Shown here piece after piece: positions 35,612 through 44,573 of a stretch of 64,000 bases of DNA. Under the pieces are notes generated by a model. The model made no database searches, had not been told where the DNA came from, and saw only the letters and a list, made by a program, of their open reading frames with translations. The position numbers and the translations under genes were made by a program. Source of the stretch: an uncultured Desulfobacteraceae bacterium (GTDB lineage: Bacteria; Desulfobacterota; Desulfobacteria; Desulfobacterales; UBA5852); the NCBI GenBank assembly GCA_913060875.1, contig CAJXSL010000002.1:1-64000 (forward strand), in the 5' to 3' direction. Position 1 is the first letter of the stretch, and the number at the start of each line of letters is the position of its first letter.

Positions 35612-35742
35612 AAAATTTCACTCTGCGGAAGCGTCCGTGATGTCCATTGGCTGGGCTATCAGGAGTTTGCCGTACAAGCGTACAGCGGCGCCCCGGATGC
35701 TTTGCCAATGAACATCGCGAACACGTGAAATATCCAGGTTAG
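35612..35742 (+). repeat. Family A repeat, copy 6 (full length)
   Basis: Has AAAATTTCACTCTGCGG, GTGATGTCCATTGGCTGGG, CAGGAGTTTGCCG, GCGGCGCCCCGGATG, TTTGCCAATGAACATCGCG and GTGAAATATCCAGGTTAG. Its final TTAG overlaps the stop codon of the small lipoprotein gene that ends at 35739. It lies just upstream of the HD-GYP gene's start. Confidence 0.8.
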
Positions 35743-35957
35743 TGTTCGGCTTCCCCGGAAGGCGTTTCCTCCGACTTGGGCTTGACCGGCTCGCCATAGA
35801 TCACAAAGGCGCCCTGCTCGCCGGTGATGAGCCCCGAACCGGGTTTGATCTCATTGTCGGATTGGTAGTCGAAGGGTTCCGGCGATGTAGCGCAGGCACC
35901 GATCAACAGACAAAACATCAATCCCGCTGCCGCCATGACGTTCTTCAGGGCCTTCAT
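35739..35957 (-). CDS. Small lipoprotein
   Basis: A 72-residue precursor: signal MKALKNVMAAAGLMFCLLIG and lipobox LIGAC with Cys22. The ~50-residue mature part is polar and acidic (ATSPEPFDYQSDNEIKPGSG...EETPSGEAEH). No family is recognised. It follows the porin gene by 13 bp and is probably cotranscribed; small lipoproteins after porins are often outer-membrane accessory factors. The stop overlaps family A repeat copy 6. Confidence 0.75.
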   Translation of the reverse strand: MKALKNVMAAAGLMFCLLIGACATSPEPFDYQSDNEIKPGSGLITGEQGAFVIYGEPVKPKSEETPSGEAEH

Positions 35958-35970
35958 ACCGTCGGTCTCC

Positions 35971-37284
35971 CTAAAATTTAACCCGCACCCCGGTCATCAA
36001 AGCATTGATGTCGTCGAAATCCTCCAGATCGCGATCCAGCTCATGCCAGCGATAACCGAGGTAGTATTCCGAACCCCATTCCGGGAAATCCTGGACCACT
36101 TGAAAGCCCACCGTCTTGGCTTCGTCGCCGTCCTGGGCCAAATCTTCCACATATTGATAGTCAACCGAAAAGCGTGTCTCGCCGATCTCGAACAGGTTGG
36201 CGCGATAACCCGCCTTGGCATAATAGAACGTCGGGTCGTCGCGGGAAGCGTCTTCAAGCTCCCGCAGACCGGCGGCAACCGTAAAGTTGAGTCCGCTGCT
36301 GTGTAATACGGACGCACTGCCGTTATACTGGTCGTCGATGGTATCGGAAATCGCCTGGGCATTGGCATAGGCCGCCGCAGCGGCAAACTTCCAGTCTTCA
36401 CCCCACTTGGCCGCATACTTCAGCGCCACGTCGCCACCATCCGACAGAAGCGAGCCGGATAGTGTAAAACCCCAGAATTCCGGACTGTCGTAGCGAATCC
36501 GGTTGCGCCGGCTCAAACCGTCGAAGTTGCTGAAGACATCCCCGATCGCGGTGGTCGAACGCGCATTGGCATTGTCATCGTAAAAGAGTATCCCGCCGGC
36601 CATATCCACGATACCGGAATACCCCACAACGCTGGTGCCGGAAAGATCGACTTCCGAAGTGCCGTCCGACGCCGTGCTGCCCTTGCCAAGGTAAAGCTTG
36701 CCAAAGCGCTTGGAAGTAATCTGGGCGTCGATCCAGCGATCGTCGAAGCTGGATCCATCCGGGTTTTTATCGTCCTGATTGACCAGATTGCTGGCATTGG
36801 ACTGATACTCGAATTCCATGCGCGTGCCCACCGTAATATCGTCATTGACTTTAGCTTCACCCAGCAAGCCGACCCGCGACGAGGAATTGTCGTTGTCCAC
36901 AAAGTAGTAGTCCGAGCTGTCCCCGTCATCCGCCGCCAGAAAGGCCCGGTTGACATGCCCGTAGATCTGCACTTTGACCTTGTCCCCCCCCTTGGCGCGA
37001 ATGATATCCGGTGATACCGCCGTATTCTGAATTTCGGCCTTGGCCGCCGCGGTGGCTTCCTTGACCGCGTTTTCGGAAAGGGCATCCACCTGCTGCTGAA
37101 GCTTTTCCAGAGCCTGGGCCTGGGCTTCGATCTGGGCCTGCTGCTGCTTGATGATCTGCTCCATGCGCTCCAGCATCTGTTCGTCCACCGCCCCGGCCGT
37201 GCCCGCCAGACCGAGCACCACACAACCGACGACGAAGGGTATGACGACCCAAAAGCGCATCCATCTGAAGGCTGTCATGGGCAT
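35971..37284 (-). CDS. Outer-membrane porin with N-terminal coiled coil
   Basis: A 437-residue porin. A signal peptide (residues 1-32, ending TAGAV) is followed by a coiled coil (~35-72, MEQIIKQQQAQIEAQAQALEKLQQQVDALSE) and a beta-barrel of alternating aromatic strands starting VKVQIYGHVNRAF. It ends in the canonical terminal Phe (GVRVKF) read by the BAM complex. The coiled coil probably spans the periplasm or trimerises. Asp-rich loops suggest cation-selective channels. The ribosome site AAAGGAGG lies upstream of the start. It is probably followed in one transcript by the small lipoprotein. Confidence 0.9.
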   Translation of the reverse strand: MPMTAFRWMRFWVVIPFVVGCVVLGLAGTAGAVDEQMLERMEQIIKQQQAQIEAQAQALEKLQQQVDALSENAVKEATAAAKAEIQNTAVSPDIIRAKGGDKVKVQIYGHVNRAFLAADDGDSSDYYFVDNDNSSSRVGLLGEAKVNDDITVGTRMEFEYQSNASNLVNQDDKNPDGSSFDDRWIDAQITSKRFGKLYLGKGSTASDGTSEVDLSGTSVVGYSGIVDMAGGILFYDDNANARSTTAIGDVFSNFDGLSRRNRIRYDSPEFWGFTLSGSLLSDGGDVALKYAAKWGEDWKFAAAAAYANAQAISDTIDDQYNGSASVLHSSGLNFTVAAGLRELEDASRDDPTFYYAKAGYRANLFEIGETRFSVDYQYVEDLAQDGDEAKTVGFQVVQDFPEWGSEYYLGYRWHELDRDLEDFDDINALMTGVRVKF

Positions 37285-37590
37285 CCTCCTTTGTTGGGTG
37301 TTTTGATTGCGATCATTCTAATACCAGAAAGAATCAAGGGTTGAATCTTCCGGGCCGGCCGCTCATGGCCCGGGAGGTGTTCTGACAAGCGTTTCCACGA
37401 AACAGTTGTGGAAAAGGCTCTGTTCCGTTTCAGAAAAATGAGTAGAATTGTGTTTCAGGGGAAAAAGACAATCTCAGCGTGAAGCGATTTTAATTTACCC
37501 GTGATGCAAAACGAATGCAACCTGTTTTTACCTTCGAAGGACCAGCAGAAGCGTTCGGTAACAGATAAAGGGCCATCCCCAAAAGGCGGG
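37285..37590. other. Intergenic region upstream of the porin gene
   Basis: No gene. A 7-bp stem CCGGGCC...GGCCCGG at ~37350-37373 with a ten-base loop may terminate the lipid transport operon or sit in the porin leader. The AT-rich remainder (37430-37500) probably carries the porin promoter, but I cannot fix its boxes. Confidence 0.4.
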
Positions 37591-38217
37591 CTAGCGTGTA
37601 AGGTCTTCCAGTACCGCCACTGTCAACCGGCTGTAATCCAGCAGCAGGCGACTCAGGGATGCCACCACGGCATCATCGCCATCGCCCGCCAGCGGGACGC
37701 GCAGGACCGAATGCTTTCGCCCCATGAGGGGCTTGCCGCCGCGGTCCATCCATTCCCAGCGCACCGCCAGGACGGCCTCCCCGCCCCGGTCGGCATCGAA
37801 CCGGGAAACGTCCATCTGCAACTGGTAGGCCGGGGCCCAAGCGGCCCGCCAGGGATAGGTGTAGACCGCTTCGGTTTGCGTCAGAACGGTTATGTTGTCC
37901 GCCAGGACGCGCATGACATTTTGCTGGAGGGGCTCGGCCCAGTTGGCAAAGGGGGCCGTCTGCAATTCACGGCCGCCCACACGGGTGACGATCAGGGGGC
38001 GATTCAGGTATTCCGGAAAGGCCAGCGGTCCGATGCCGATGGCGATATCACGATCCGCGATTCCGGATGCCGTTTCCGAGGCGGATGCCATGGCCGCGAG
38101 CAGATAGAGGCGCGGCAGACGTTCGGTCCCCTTGCCCAGGTTGACGCATCCGTAAAACGCACCGGCAATGAGTATCAGGGCAACAATAATCGGGCTGCCA
38201 TTTTTTCCCAGCATCAC
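37591..38217 (-). CDS. PqiC/DUF330-like transport auxiliary lipoprotein
   Basis: A 208-residue lipoprotein with lipobox FYGC (Cys24). LPRLYLLAAMASASE then IAIGIGPLAFPEYLNRPLIVTRVGGRELQTAPFANWAEPLQQNVMRVLADNI matches the ABC-type transport auxiliary lipoprotein (PqiC) domain: strand pair, 'ANWAEPL' and the following helix. PqiC-like proteins form outer-membrane ring partners of MCE/PqiB tunnels. Its GTG/ATG start overlaps the MCE gene's TGA stop (gTGATG), so the two are translationally coupled. Last gene of the lipid transport operon. Confidence 0.8.
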   Translation of the reverse strand: MMLGKNGSPIIVALILIAGAFYGCVNLGKGTERLPRLYLLAAMASASETASGIADRDIAIGIGPLAFPEYLNRPLIVTRVGGRELQTAPFANWAEPLQQNVMRVLADNITVLTQTEAVYTYPWRAAWAPAYQLQMDVSRFDADRGGEAVLAVRWEWMDRGGKPLMGRKHSVLRVPLAGDGDDAVVASLSRLLLDYSRLTVAVLEDLTR

Positions 38218-39206
38218 TGGCCTCCAGGGTTGCCCTTGCCCCGGAGCAGGGCATCGGGCTGTTGTTGCAGCATATCGGTAAGCGCCCTGAGGGAGCGCGC
38301 CGCGGCGGCAATTTCCCGCAGGGCATGGGACACTTCGTAGCGAAAGGCCGAACGTTCCGTATACCCCGCGGCCAGGGTATCGATGGATTTCAGGGCCTGG
38401 TCGGCCTGCACCATGGCCGCCTGGACGGCGGCAAGGGCCTCCCTGGCATCCGTTGCCACTGGATCGACTTGCTGGTTTATATCCCGAACGAGCGTCTCCG
38501 CCCCGTCCGAAGTCCGTTTGAGGCTCTGGAGCACCGGCCTGACATCATCATTCAAATTCCTGGCCAGAAGCGCCATGTCGTCCGCCGCCTTCTGCAGGCT
38601 GCCCAGCAGGGTTTCAAACTTGTTTTTGTCCAGCATTTGGCCGAACTGGTTCACCGCCTGGTTAATGTTGTCCACCAGTTCTTTAAATGAAATTTCTTCG
38701 AGAGCCTGGGCCAGACGCTCGAAGCTGGATGGAATGGTGGGAATTTCAGGGATGTCACCGTTCCCCCGGATGCGGGCCGGTTGATCAGGGAAGATATCCG
38801 TTTGAATCATCAGCTGCCCGGTCACGATACTCTGGAGCGATAGTTGCGCGCGCAAGCCTCTATCGATCAGCGCCCTGAGGCTTTTCTCGCTGCCTTCCTC
38901 AGCTTGTCGCGGACCGACTTCTTGAATGCGGTTAGGATCGATTTCGACCATAACGGGTACCGTAAACTTGAGCGTATCGGGTTCTACATAAACGGAAATA
39001 TTCGTGACCTGCCCGACCCGTACGCCACGAAAAGCCACGGGGGCCCCCACTGTCAGTCCCTTCAGGTCGCCGTCAAAATACATCACATAGGTGTCGGTGT
39101 CACGAAACAGGGCTCCGGAGCCAAAGGCCAGAACCCCCACCACGCCCAACACGATGGCCCCCACAACGAAAGCGCCGATAACGGCTTTATTGCCTTGTTT
39201 GCTCAT
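38214..39206 (-). CDS. MCE-domain lipid transport protein (MlaD/PqiB-like)
   Basis: A 330-residue protein with one N-terminal membrane anchor (AVIGAFVVGAIVLGVVGVLAFG). A single MCE domain follows: YVMYFDGDLKGLTVGAPVAFRGVRVGQVTNISV. Its C-terminal helical region (~150-320) is long and coiled-coil-like, as in MlaD homologues that form hexameric rings or tunnels. It should shuttle phospholipids across the periplasm between the ABC permease and the outer membrane. The start at 39206 is chosen because GGAG lies 6 nt upstream; the codon at 39218 contains this site within the coding part. Confidence 0.88.
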   Translation of the reverse strand: MSKQGNKAVIGAFVVGAIVLGVVGVLAFGSGALFRDTDTYVMYFDGDLKGLTVGAPVAFRGVRVGQVTNISVYVEPDTLKFTVPVMVEIDPNRIQEVGPRQAEEGSEKSLRALIDRGLRAQLSLQSIVTGQLMIQTDIFPDQPARIRGNGDIPEIPTIPSSFERLAQALEEISFKELVDNINQAVNQFGQMLDKNKFETLLGSLQKAADDMALLARNLNDDVRPVLQSLKRTSDGAETLVRDINQQVDPVATDAREALAAVQAAMVQADQALKSIDTLAAGYTERSAFRYEVSHALREIAAAARSLRALTDMLQQQPDALLRGKGNPGGQ

Positions 39207-39348
39207 GCCGAACTCCAAGCTCTTATGAAAAAAGCGCCAATCTCAAAGCGTCAAGCTGAAAGGGAGCACGCTTCGCGTCGACCGTGAACCGACTCCAAGC
39301 CCGCCCTGGAGCAACAGACGCCTGTTACATGTGAGATAATTTCGAGAA

Positions 39349-40116
39349 TCATACGGTAAACGTATCCCCGCGCGTCAGGAAACGCTGAACCCCCTCATCC
39401 GGCGACGACGAGGCCATTTGTCTGGGGTCGCCGGAAGCGATCATGGTTTTCGACGCCGTATCCAGAAAAACGGCGTTGTTCCCAATGGCAAAAATGCTGG
39501 CCAGTTCATGGGTCACCACCACAATCGTCGCCCCCATGCTGTCGCGAATCTCAAGAATTAAATCATCGAGCCGTTTGGCACTGATCGGATCCAAGCCGGC
39601 CGAGGGCTCGTCAAAATACAAAATTTCCGGATCCAGCGCCATGGCCCGCGCCAGGCCGGCCCGTTTGCGCATGCCGCCGCTGATCTCCGAGGGATAATAG
39701 TCCTCGAAACCGGCCAGGCCCACCAGGGCCAGTTTGAGCGCCACGACCTCACGGATCTGGGCGTCGTTCAACCGGGTGTATTCCCGCAACGGCAGGGCTA
39801 CATTCTCCGCCAGCGTCATGGAACTCCACAGGGCCCCGCTCTGATACAGGATGCCCATGCGGTGCATGAGGTCTTCCCGCTCCATCTCGGAAGCGCCCCA
39901 GAAATCGATCGCGTCGAAAAAAACCCGCCCCCGGGAAGGCGCCTTGAGGCCCACCAGAATCCTCAGCAGCGTACTTTTCCCACAGCCGCTGCCTCCCATA
40001 ATGATGAAGATATCCCCCCGGTTGATGCAGAAATTGAGATCCTGCTGAATCACGAAATCCCCATAGGCCATGGTGAGATCCTCGACGACGATATGGGGTT
40101 GTTTTTCTTCCATCAT
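39349..40116 (-). CDS. Lipid ABC transporter ATPase (MlaF-like)
   Basis: A 255-residue ABC ATPase: Walker A GGSGCGKST, then ISGGMRKRAGLARAMALDPEILYFDEPSAGLDPI with signature and Walker B. SGGMRKR in place of LSGGQ is the mark of the MlaF/Mkl group that powers MCE-linked lipid transport. It pairs with the permease upstream and the MCE protein downstream. It lies 214 bp after the permease gene, a gap that contains a family C hairpin, and 142 bp before the MCE gene. Confidence 0.92.
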   Translation of the reverse strand: MMEEKQPHIVVEDLTMAYGDFVIQQDLNFCINRGDIFIIMGGSGCGKSTLLRILVGLKAPSRGRVFFDAIDFWGASEMEREDLMHRMGILYQSGALWSSMTLAENVALPLREYTRLNDAQIREVVALKLALVGLAGFEDYYPSEISGGMRKRAGLARAMALDPEILYFDEPSAGLDPISAKRLDDLILEIRDSMGATIVVVTHELASIFAIGNNAVFLDTASKTMIASGDPRQMASSSPDEGVQRFLTRGDTFTV

Positions 40117-40130
40117 CTTTCTCTGGTGGA

Positions 40131-40251
40131 ACCGTAAAAAGTCGCGATTCCCGTTTTGACCTCATTCCGGCGGAAGCCGGAATCTATTGGTATCCGTATG
40201 TTAGAGATTCCGGATCAAGTCCGGAATGACAGACAAACCACTTTTTACGGC
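40131..40251 (+). repeat. Family C hairpin repeat, copy 2
   Basis: ATTCCGGCGGAAGCCGGAAT and GATTCCGGATCAAGTCCGGAAT form the hairpin. CCGTAAAAAGT at the left and ACTTTTTACGG at the right are perfect 11-bp inverted ends. It lies inside the lipid transport operon, between the permease and ATPase genes, and could attenuate transcription or stabilise the mRNA. Confidence 0.85.
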
Positions 40252-40329
40252 CCTATATTTCTCTCCATCGCGAGCATCTTAAGGCATGATGCCAGCAATC
40301 GGAAACGAGAGGATTTCTCCACAAACCGA

Positions 40330-41472
40330 TTAGACGCCGAGGATGTCGCAAATAACGGTGATGATGGCATCGGCCACTACAATATAGATGATGCCGGTCA
40401 CGACCGCGCTCGTGGCCGCCCCCCCCACGGCGGTGGCGCTGCGGCCGCTCTGCATCCCGCGCAGGCATCCGGCCAAGGCCACAATGACCCCGAAAATGGC
40501 GCTTTTCACGAGCCCCACCATGAAATGGTTCAGGGCCACGGCGTTCTGGGTCTGCACCAGATACTGCTTAAAAGGCAGATCCAGCATACCGACACCGACG
40601 ATAAAGCCTCCGGCAATGCCCATCAAATTGGCATACAGGCACAGCAGCGGCATCATCAGCACCAGCGCCAACATACGCGGAAGCACCAGAAACTCGATGG
40701 GGGAAATGCCCAGGGTGGCCAGGGCATCGATCTCCTCGTTGACCTGCATGGTGCCTAATTGGGCGGCAAAAGCGGCCCCGGTGCGCCCGGCCATGATGAC
40801 CGCGGCCATCATGGCCCCCATTTCCCTGGCCATGCCCAGTCCCACCAGGTTGGCGACGTATATCTGCGCGCCGAACATTTGCAGTTGTACGGCACCGACA
40901 AAGGCCAGGATAAGCCCCACGAGGACACTGATCAGTGAAACGATGGGCAGGGCCCGGGCCCCGCAATCCTGCACCAGCACCCCGAAATCCCGATAAGGAA
41001 AACGGGCCCGGCCGGTAACAAGCCGCCCCAGGGCCGTAACCACCTCGCCCAGAAAGGCCAGCATATCTTTTGTTGCGGCGATATAGGCGATGGTCGAACC
41101 GCCCAACCGCGCCAACCATCCTGTTCGTCGGGCTTCGCGACGTGCGCCCTGCCGTTCGGGAACCGCTGTAGCCAATTGGAGGAGACGTCGGGCCCCCTCC
41201 GGCAAGCCTTCCACCTGCACTGCTATCTGCTTGGATTGGCAATGGACCATCAATTTCCGTAAAAAGGTCAGAAACCCGCTGTCCCACGCCTTAAGTTCTC
41301 GGGAATCGAAGGTAATCCCGGCAGCCGGCCGCAGGGACTCGATGCGACGCACGAGGTCGGCAAAGGAGGGGAGGTCGGCATGGATCCGCCAGTCACCTTC
41401 GAATCGGATTTCAGCCAACCCGTCGGCTTTATGATCAACATGGCAGCTGGCCGATCCTGCGGGATCTCTCAT
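40330..41472 (-). CDS. Lipid ABC permease MlaE fused to an N-terminal STAS-like domain
   Basis: A 380-residue protein. Residues ~1-110 resemble a STAS/MlaB-like domain (GLAEIRFEGDWRIHADLPSFADLVRRIE..GITFDSRELKAWDSGFLTFLRKL). Residues ~130-380 are the MlaE permease with five hydrophobic segments and VGLGMAREMGAMMAAVIMAGRTGAAFAAQLGTMQVNEEIDALATLGI, the highly conserved family core. In E. coli, MlaB is a separate STAS subunit; the fusion combines both. It sits in the inner membrane with the MlaF-like ATPase. It lies 87 bp downstream of the PagL-like gene. Confidence 0.9.
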   Translation of the reverse strand: MRDPAGSASCHVDHKADGLAEIRFEGDWRIHADLPSFADLVRRIESLRPAAGITFDSRELKAWDSGFLTFLRKLMVHCQSKQIAVQVEGLPEGARRLLQLATAVPERQGARREARRTGWLARLGGSTIAYIAATKDMLAFLGEVVTALGRLVTGRARFPYRDFGVLVQDCGARALPIVSLISVLVGLILAFVGAVQLQMFGAQIYVANLVGLGMAREMGAMMAAVIMAGRTGAAFAAQLGTMQVNEEIDALATLGISPIEFLVLPRMLALVLMMPLLCLYANLMGIAGGFIVGVGMLDLPFKQYLVQTQNAVALNHFMVGLVKSAIFGVIVALAGCLRGMQSGRSATAVGGAATSAVVTGIIYIVVADAIITVICDILGV

Positions 41473-41559
41473 GGCGGCTCGCTTATAAGCTGGTTTGGTC
41501 AGGCCTGCGGACGGCCATATCAGGTTGTACGGATCGCTGAACAGAGGGGTGGAACAGCA

Positions 41560-42120
41560 CTAAAAGCAATAGATCATACCCAGCATGACCATGTCCAATC
41601 CCGGGTTTTCGCTGTACAATCCGGCATTGGACATGTGCTGCAACCGGGCCATCAGGCTCAATTCGTCCATTAGCCAGTAATACAGGCTGATATGGTGGGT
41701 AAACTGCACGGGCCCGCCGAAATCGTCATCGCCGTATTCGTGTTCGCTGATCAACGTCAGGGCCGAACCGGCCCGAATTTCAACCGGGCGCTTATTGATG
41801 GCGCTGCCGAATACGAACGCGAAGCCCAACTGGCCTACGAGGCCGGCATCGTCCCCGCCCTCCAGAACGCCCACCGAGGTGGTCAGATGGGTATCCACCT
41901 GAATGGAACGCCCCCACTGCCAACTCCAGGGCAACCCGTAGCTAAGGGCCATATCGTACTGATTGAAGGATTCATCCTTTTCATCGATACTCGCCCCGGC
42001 GCGTAATCCGGCCTCCCATGAGGTAGGACCGGACCATGCTGTGCAGGGGAACAGGTACCCGATCGATAGCAAAAACAATGTCGCCAGATGAACCGGCAGT
42101 GAAGGAGAAAATCGCCGCAA
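41560..42120 (-). CDS. PagL-like outer-membrane lipid A deacylase (acyloxyacyl hydrolase family)
   Basis: A 186-residue protein with a signal peptide (residues ~1-30) and eight strand-like stretches. The C-terminal RLQHMSNAGLYSENPGLDMVMLGMIYCF carries the H162-x-S164-N motif of PagL, whose His and Ser are catalytic, and ends in the terminal Phe of outer-membrane barrels. The expected catalytic Glu may be E171, but its spacing from S164 differs from what I remember for P. aeruginosa PagL. It would trim the 3-O acyl chain of lipid A. Its position at the head of an Mla-type lipid transport operon fits outer-membrane lipid homeostasis. The start codon is TTG, after AAAAGGAA. Confidence 0.75.
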   Translation of the reverse strand: MRRFSPSLPVHLATLFLLSIGYLFPCTAWSGPTSWEAGLRAGASIDEKDESFNQYDMALSYGLPWSWQWGRSIQVDTHLTTSVGVLEGGDDAGLVGQLGFAFVFGSAINKRPVEIRAGSALTLISEHEYGDDDFGGPVQFTHHISLYYWLMDELSLMARLQHMSNAGLYSENPGLDMVMLGMIYCF

Positions 42121-42471
42121 TTTTTTTTGAGTTCCTTTTAATTCGAAGGGCAGCGGGTACGGCGGTGGTTCCGCCCGCCAACCGAATGGGATGTCTCGAA
42201 TCCGTGCCTGACATTTTATTCATAGCATATCATATTAGAGTTGCAAGACCTGCGCTTCTTGCCATTTCAACGTAAATTAGCGGATGGTTTTGTCAAAAAG
42301 CATCCGCCGGTTCAAGTTTCGTTAAAATTTGACTTGTTATGAGCATATACCTATTATAAGCTTGACAAACAAACTTTGATGTGACAATGCGCCTTCTTTC
42401 GTCCGGATCTTGGCATTTCGGGGTCTGGCGAAAATCAATCGACCACTAAATGAATTGGAGTTCGCAAAAAA
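42121..42471. other. Divergent promoter region between the lipid transport and pta operons
   Basis: No gene. It contains a 7-bp stem GCGGATG/CATCCGC (42280-42307) and the sigma-70-type promoter at 42329-42357. A further TTGACA at 42362 has no good -10. The left side should carry the promoter of the PagL-like gene. Confidence 0.5.
42329..42357 (+). promoter_or_regulatory. Sigma-70-type promoter of the pta operon
   Basis: TTGACT (42329-42334), a 17-bp spacer and TATTAT (42352-42357) closely match the housekeeping consensus in an otherwise GC-rich region, ~115 bp upstream of the pta start. Confidence 0.6.
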
Positions 42472-44571
42472 ATGGCTGACAACCTTTATATTACCTCTGT
42501 GGCCCCGCGCAGCGGCAAGGCCCTCATCAGTCTGGGCATCATGGAAATGCTGTCCCGCCGTATCCGCAAAATAGGGTTTTTCCGCCCCATCATTCCCGAA
42601 GGCGACAAAGACAACAGCATCGAGCTTATTGCCAAGCGCTACAATTTGGATCTTCCCTACGAGTCCATGTATGCCTATACCCATGAAGAAGCCCAGGAGA
42701 TATTCACCCGCGGCGAGTCCGACGAGCTTGTCAAGGGCATCGTGACCAAATACAAGGCCCTCGAGCAGCACTGTAAATTCATTTTGTGCGAAGGAACGGA
42801 TTACACCGGCGTCCCGTCGGCCTTTGAATTCGATTTCAATGCGGTGGTGGCCAACAATCTCGGCGCGCCCATCCTGCCCATCGTCAACGGAAGGGGCAAA
42901 ACCATCGACGAAGTTCAGGATGCCGTCCATATCACGGAGGAAGCCTTTGTCAATCAGGGCTGCGCCGTCCTGGCCACCATCGTCAACCGCTATACCGATC
43001 CGGACCGGGACCTTCTGCTGCAACGCTTTGCAAGCGGCCCGGCGACACGCCCCCCCGTCTACGTGATTCCCAATGATGACATCCTGAGCAAATGCACGGT
43101 GGGTGAAATCGCCCGCGCCCTGATCGGCAGCTGTATTCAATGCGAACCGGACGGCATGAACCGCGAGGTGCAGCACGTGGTGGTGGCCGCCATGCAGCTG
43201 CGCAATTTCCTCGACCGCATCGAAGAAGGCTCCCTGATCATCACCCCGGGCGACCGGGCCGACATCATCCTCGGCACACTGGCAACCTTTTTTTCCGAAA
43301 CCTACCCCAATATTGCCGGCATTGTGCTCACGGGCGGTCTGGCCCCGGAGTCACCGGTACAGCGCCTGATCGACGGTTTGCGCAGCACCCGGGTCTCCCG
43401 GCTGCCCACCCCGGTCATCAGTGTCGAGAGCGACACCTATCAGACGGCTACCAACGCCCATACCGTCCGATCGTCACTGGTGCCGGGCAACAACCGTAAA
43501 ATCGCCACGGCCCTGGGGTTGTTCGAGTCCCATGTCAACCTGGAAACCCTTGAGAAGCGCATCGCAGCAACCTATTCCGCCCGCATCACGCCGATCATGT
43601 TCCAATACCAACTCATCGAACGGGCCAAAACCGACCGCCGGCGCATCGTCCTGCCGGAGGGCGTCGAGGAGCGTATCCTGCGCGCCGCTGAAATTCTGTC
43701 ACGACGCGAGGTCGCCGATCTGACCCTTCTGGGGGATGCCCGTAAAATCGAACAGAAAGTCACCAATCTCGGCCTGCAGCTTAAAAACGTCGACATCATC
43801 GATCCCCTGAACTCCGACCTGCGGGATGAATATGCGGCAATCTACCACGATTTGCGCAAGCACAAGGGCCTTAACGCGGAAATGGCCCGAGACGCCATGA
43901 CCGACGTAAGCTATTTCGGCACCATGATGGTGCACCAGGGCCATGCCGACGGCATGGTTTCGGGTTCCATCCACACCACGGCTCACACCATCCGACCAGC
44001 CTTTGAATTCATTCGCACCCAGCCAGACTGTTCCATTGTCTCCAGCGTCTTCTTCATGTGCCTGCGCGACCGCGTCCTGGTCTACGGCGACTGTGCCATC
44101 AACCCCAACCCCACGGCGGAGCAACTGGCGGACATTGCGGTCAGCTCGGCCGAAACGGCCGCCCAGTTCGGGGTCGAACCGCGGGTGGCCATGCTGTCCT
44201 ATTCCACCGGGATTTCCGGCAAGGGGGCGGACGTGGACACGGTGCGCGCCGCCACGGAACTGGCCCGGGATCGCCGGCCGGACCTGAAAATCGAAGGGCC
44301 GATCCAATATGACGCCGCCATCGACGACAGTGTGGCCCGCACCAAAATGCCCAACAGCGAAGTGGCCGGCAAAGCCACCGTCTTTATCTTTCCGGACCTC
44401 AATACGGGCAACAACACTTATAAAGCGGTGCAGCGCTCGGCCCGCGCCATTGCCGTCGGCCCGGTTCTGCAGGGCCTCAACAAGCCGGTCAATGACCTCA
44501 GCCGGGGGTGCCTGGTGGAAGATATCGTCAATACCGTGGCCATCACTGCCATACAGGCCCAGGGTATATAG
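42472..44571 (+). CDS. pta: Phosphate acetyltransferase, long form
   Basis: A 699-residue long-form Pta. The N-terminal P-loop-like BioD-type domain starts NLYITSVAPRSGKALISLGIMEML. A DRTGG-type domain lies in the middle (~215-330; here PGDRADIILG). The C-terminal PTA_PTB catalytic domain (~370-699) starts RAKTDRRRIVLPEGVEERILRAAEIL and contains GMVSGSIHTTAHTIRPAFEFI and TGISGKGADVDTV. It converts acetyl-CoA and phosphate to acetyl phosphate, or the reverse. It heads a rightward cluster with ackA and glycolytic genes. In sulfate reducers Pta and AckA serve acetate activation or ATP formation. Confidence 0.96.
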   Translation: MADNLYITSVAPRSGKALISLGIMEMLSRRIRKIGFFRPIIPEGDKDNSIELIAKRYNLDLPYESMYAYTHEEAQEIFTRGESDELVKGIVTKYKALEQHCKFILCEGTDYTGVPSAFEFDFNAVVANNLGAPILPIVNGRGKTIDEVQDAVHITEEAFVNQGCAVLATIVNRYTDPDRDLLLQRFASGPATRPPVYVIPNDDILSKCTVGEIARALIGSCIQCEPDGMNREVQHVVVAAMQLRNFLDRIEEGSLIITPGDRADIILGTLATFFSETYPNIAGIVLTGGLAPESPVQRLIDGLRSTRVSRLPTPVISVESDTYQTATNAHTVRSSLVPGNNRKIATALGLFESHVNLETLEKRIAATYSARITPIMFQYQLIERAKTDRRRIVLPEGVEERILRAAEILSRREVADLTLLGDARKIEQKVTNLGLQLKNVDIIDPLNSDLRDEYAAIYHDLRKHKGLNAEMARDAMTDVSYFGTMMVHQGHADGMVSGSIHTTAHTIRPAFEFIRTQPDCSIVSSVFFMCLRDRVLVYGDCAINPNPTAEQLADIAVSSAETAAQFGVEPRVAMLSYSTGISGKGADVDTVRAATELARDRRPDLKIEGPIQYDAAIDDSVARTKMPNSEVAGKATVFIFPDLNTGNNTYKAVQRSARAIAVGPVLQGLNKPVNDLSRGCLVEDIVNTVAITAIQAQGI

Positions 44572-44573
44572 GA

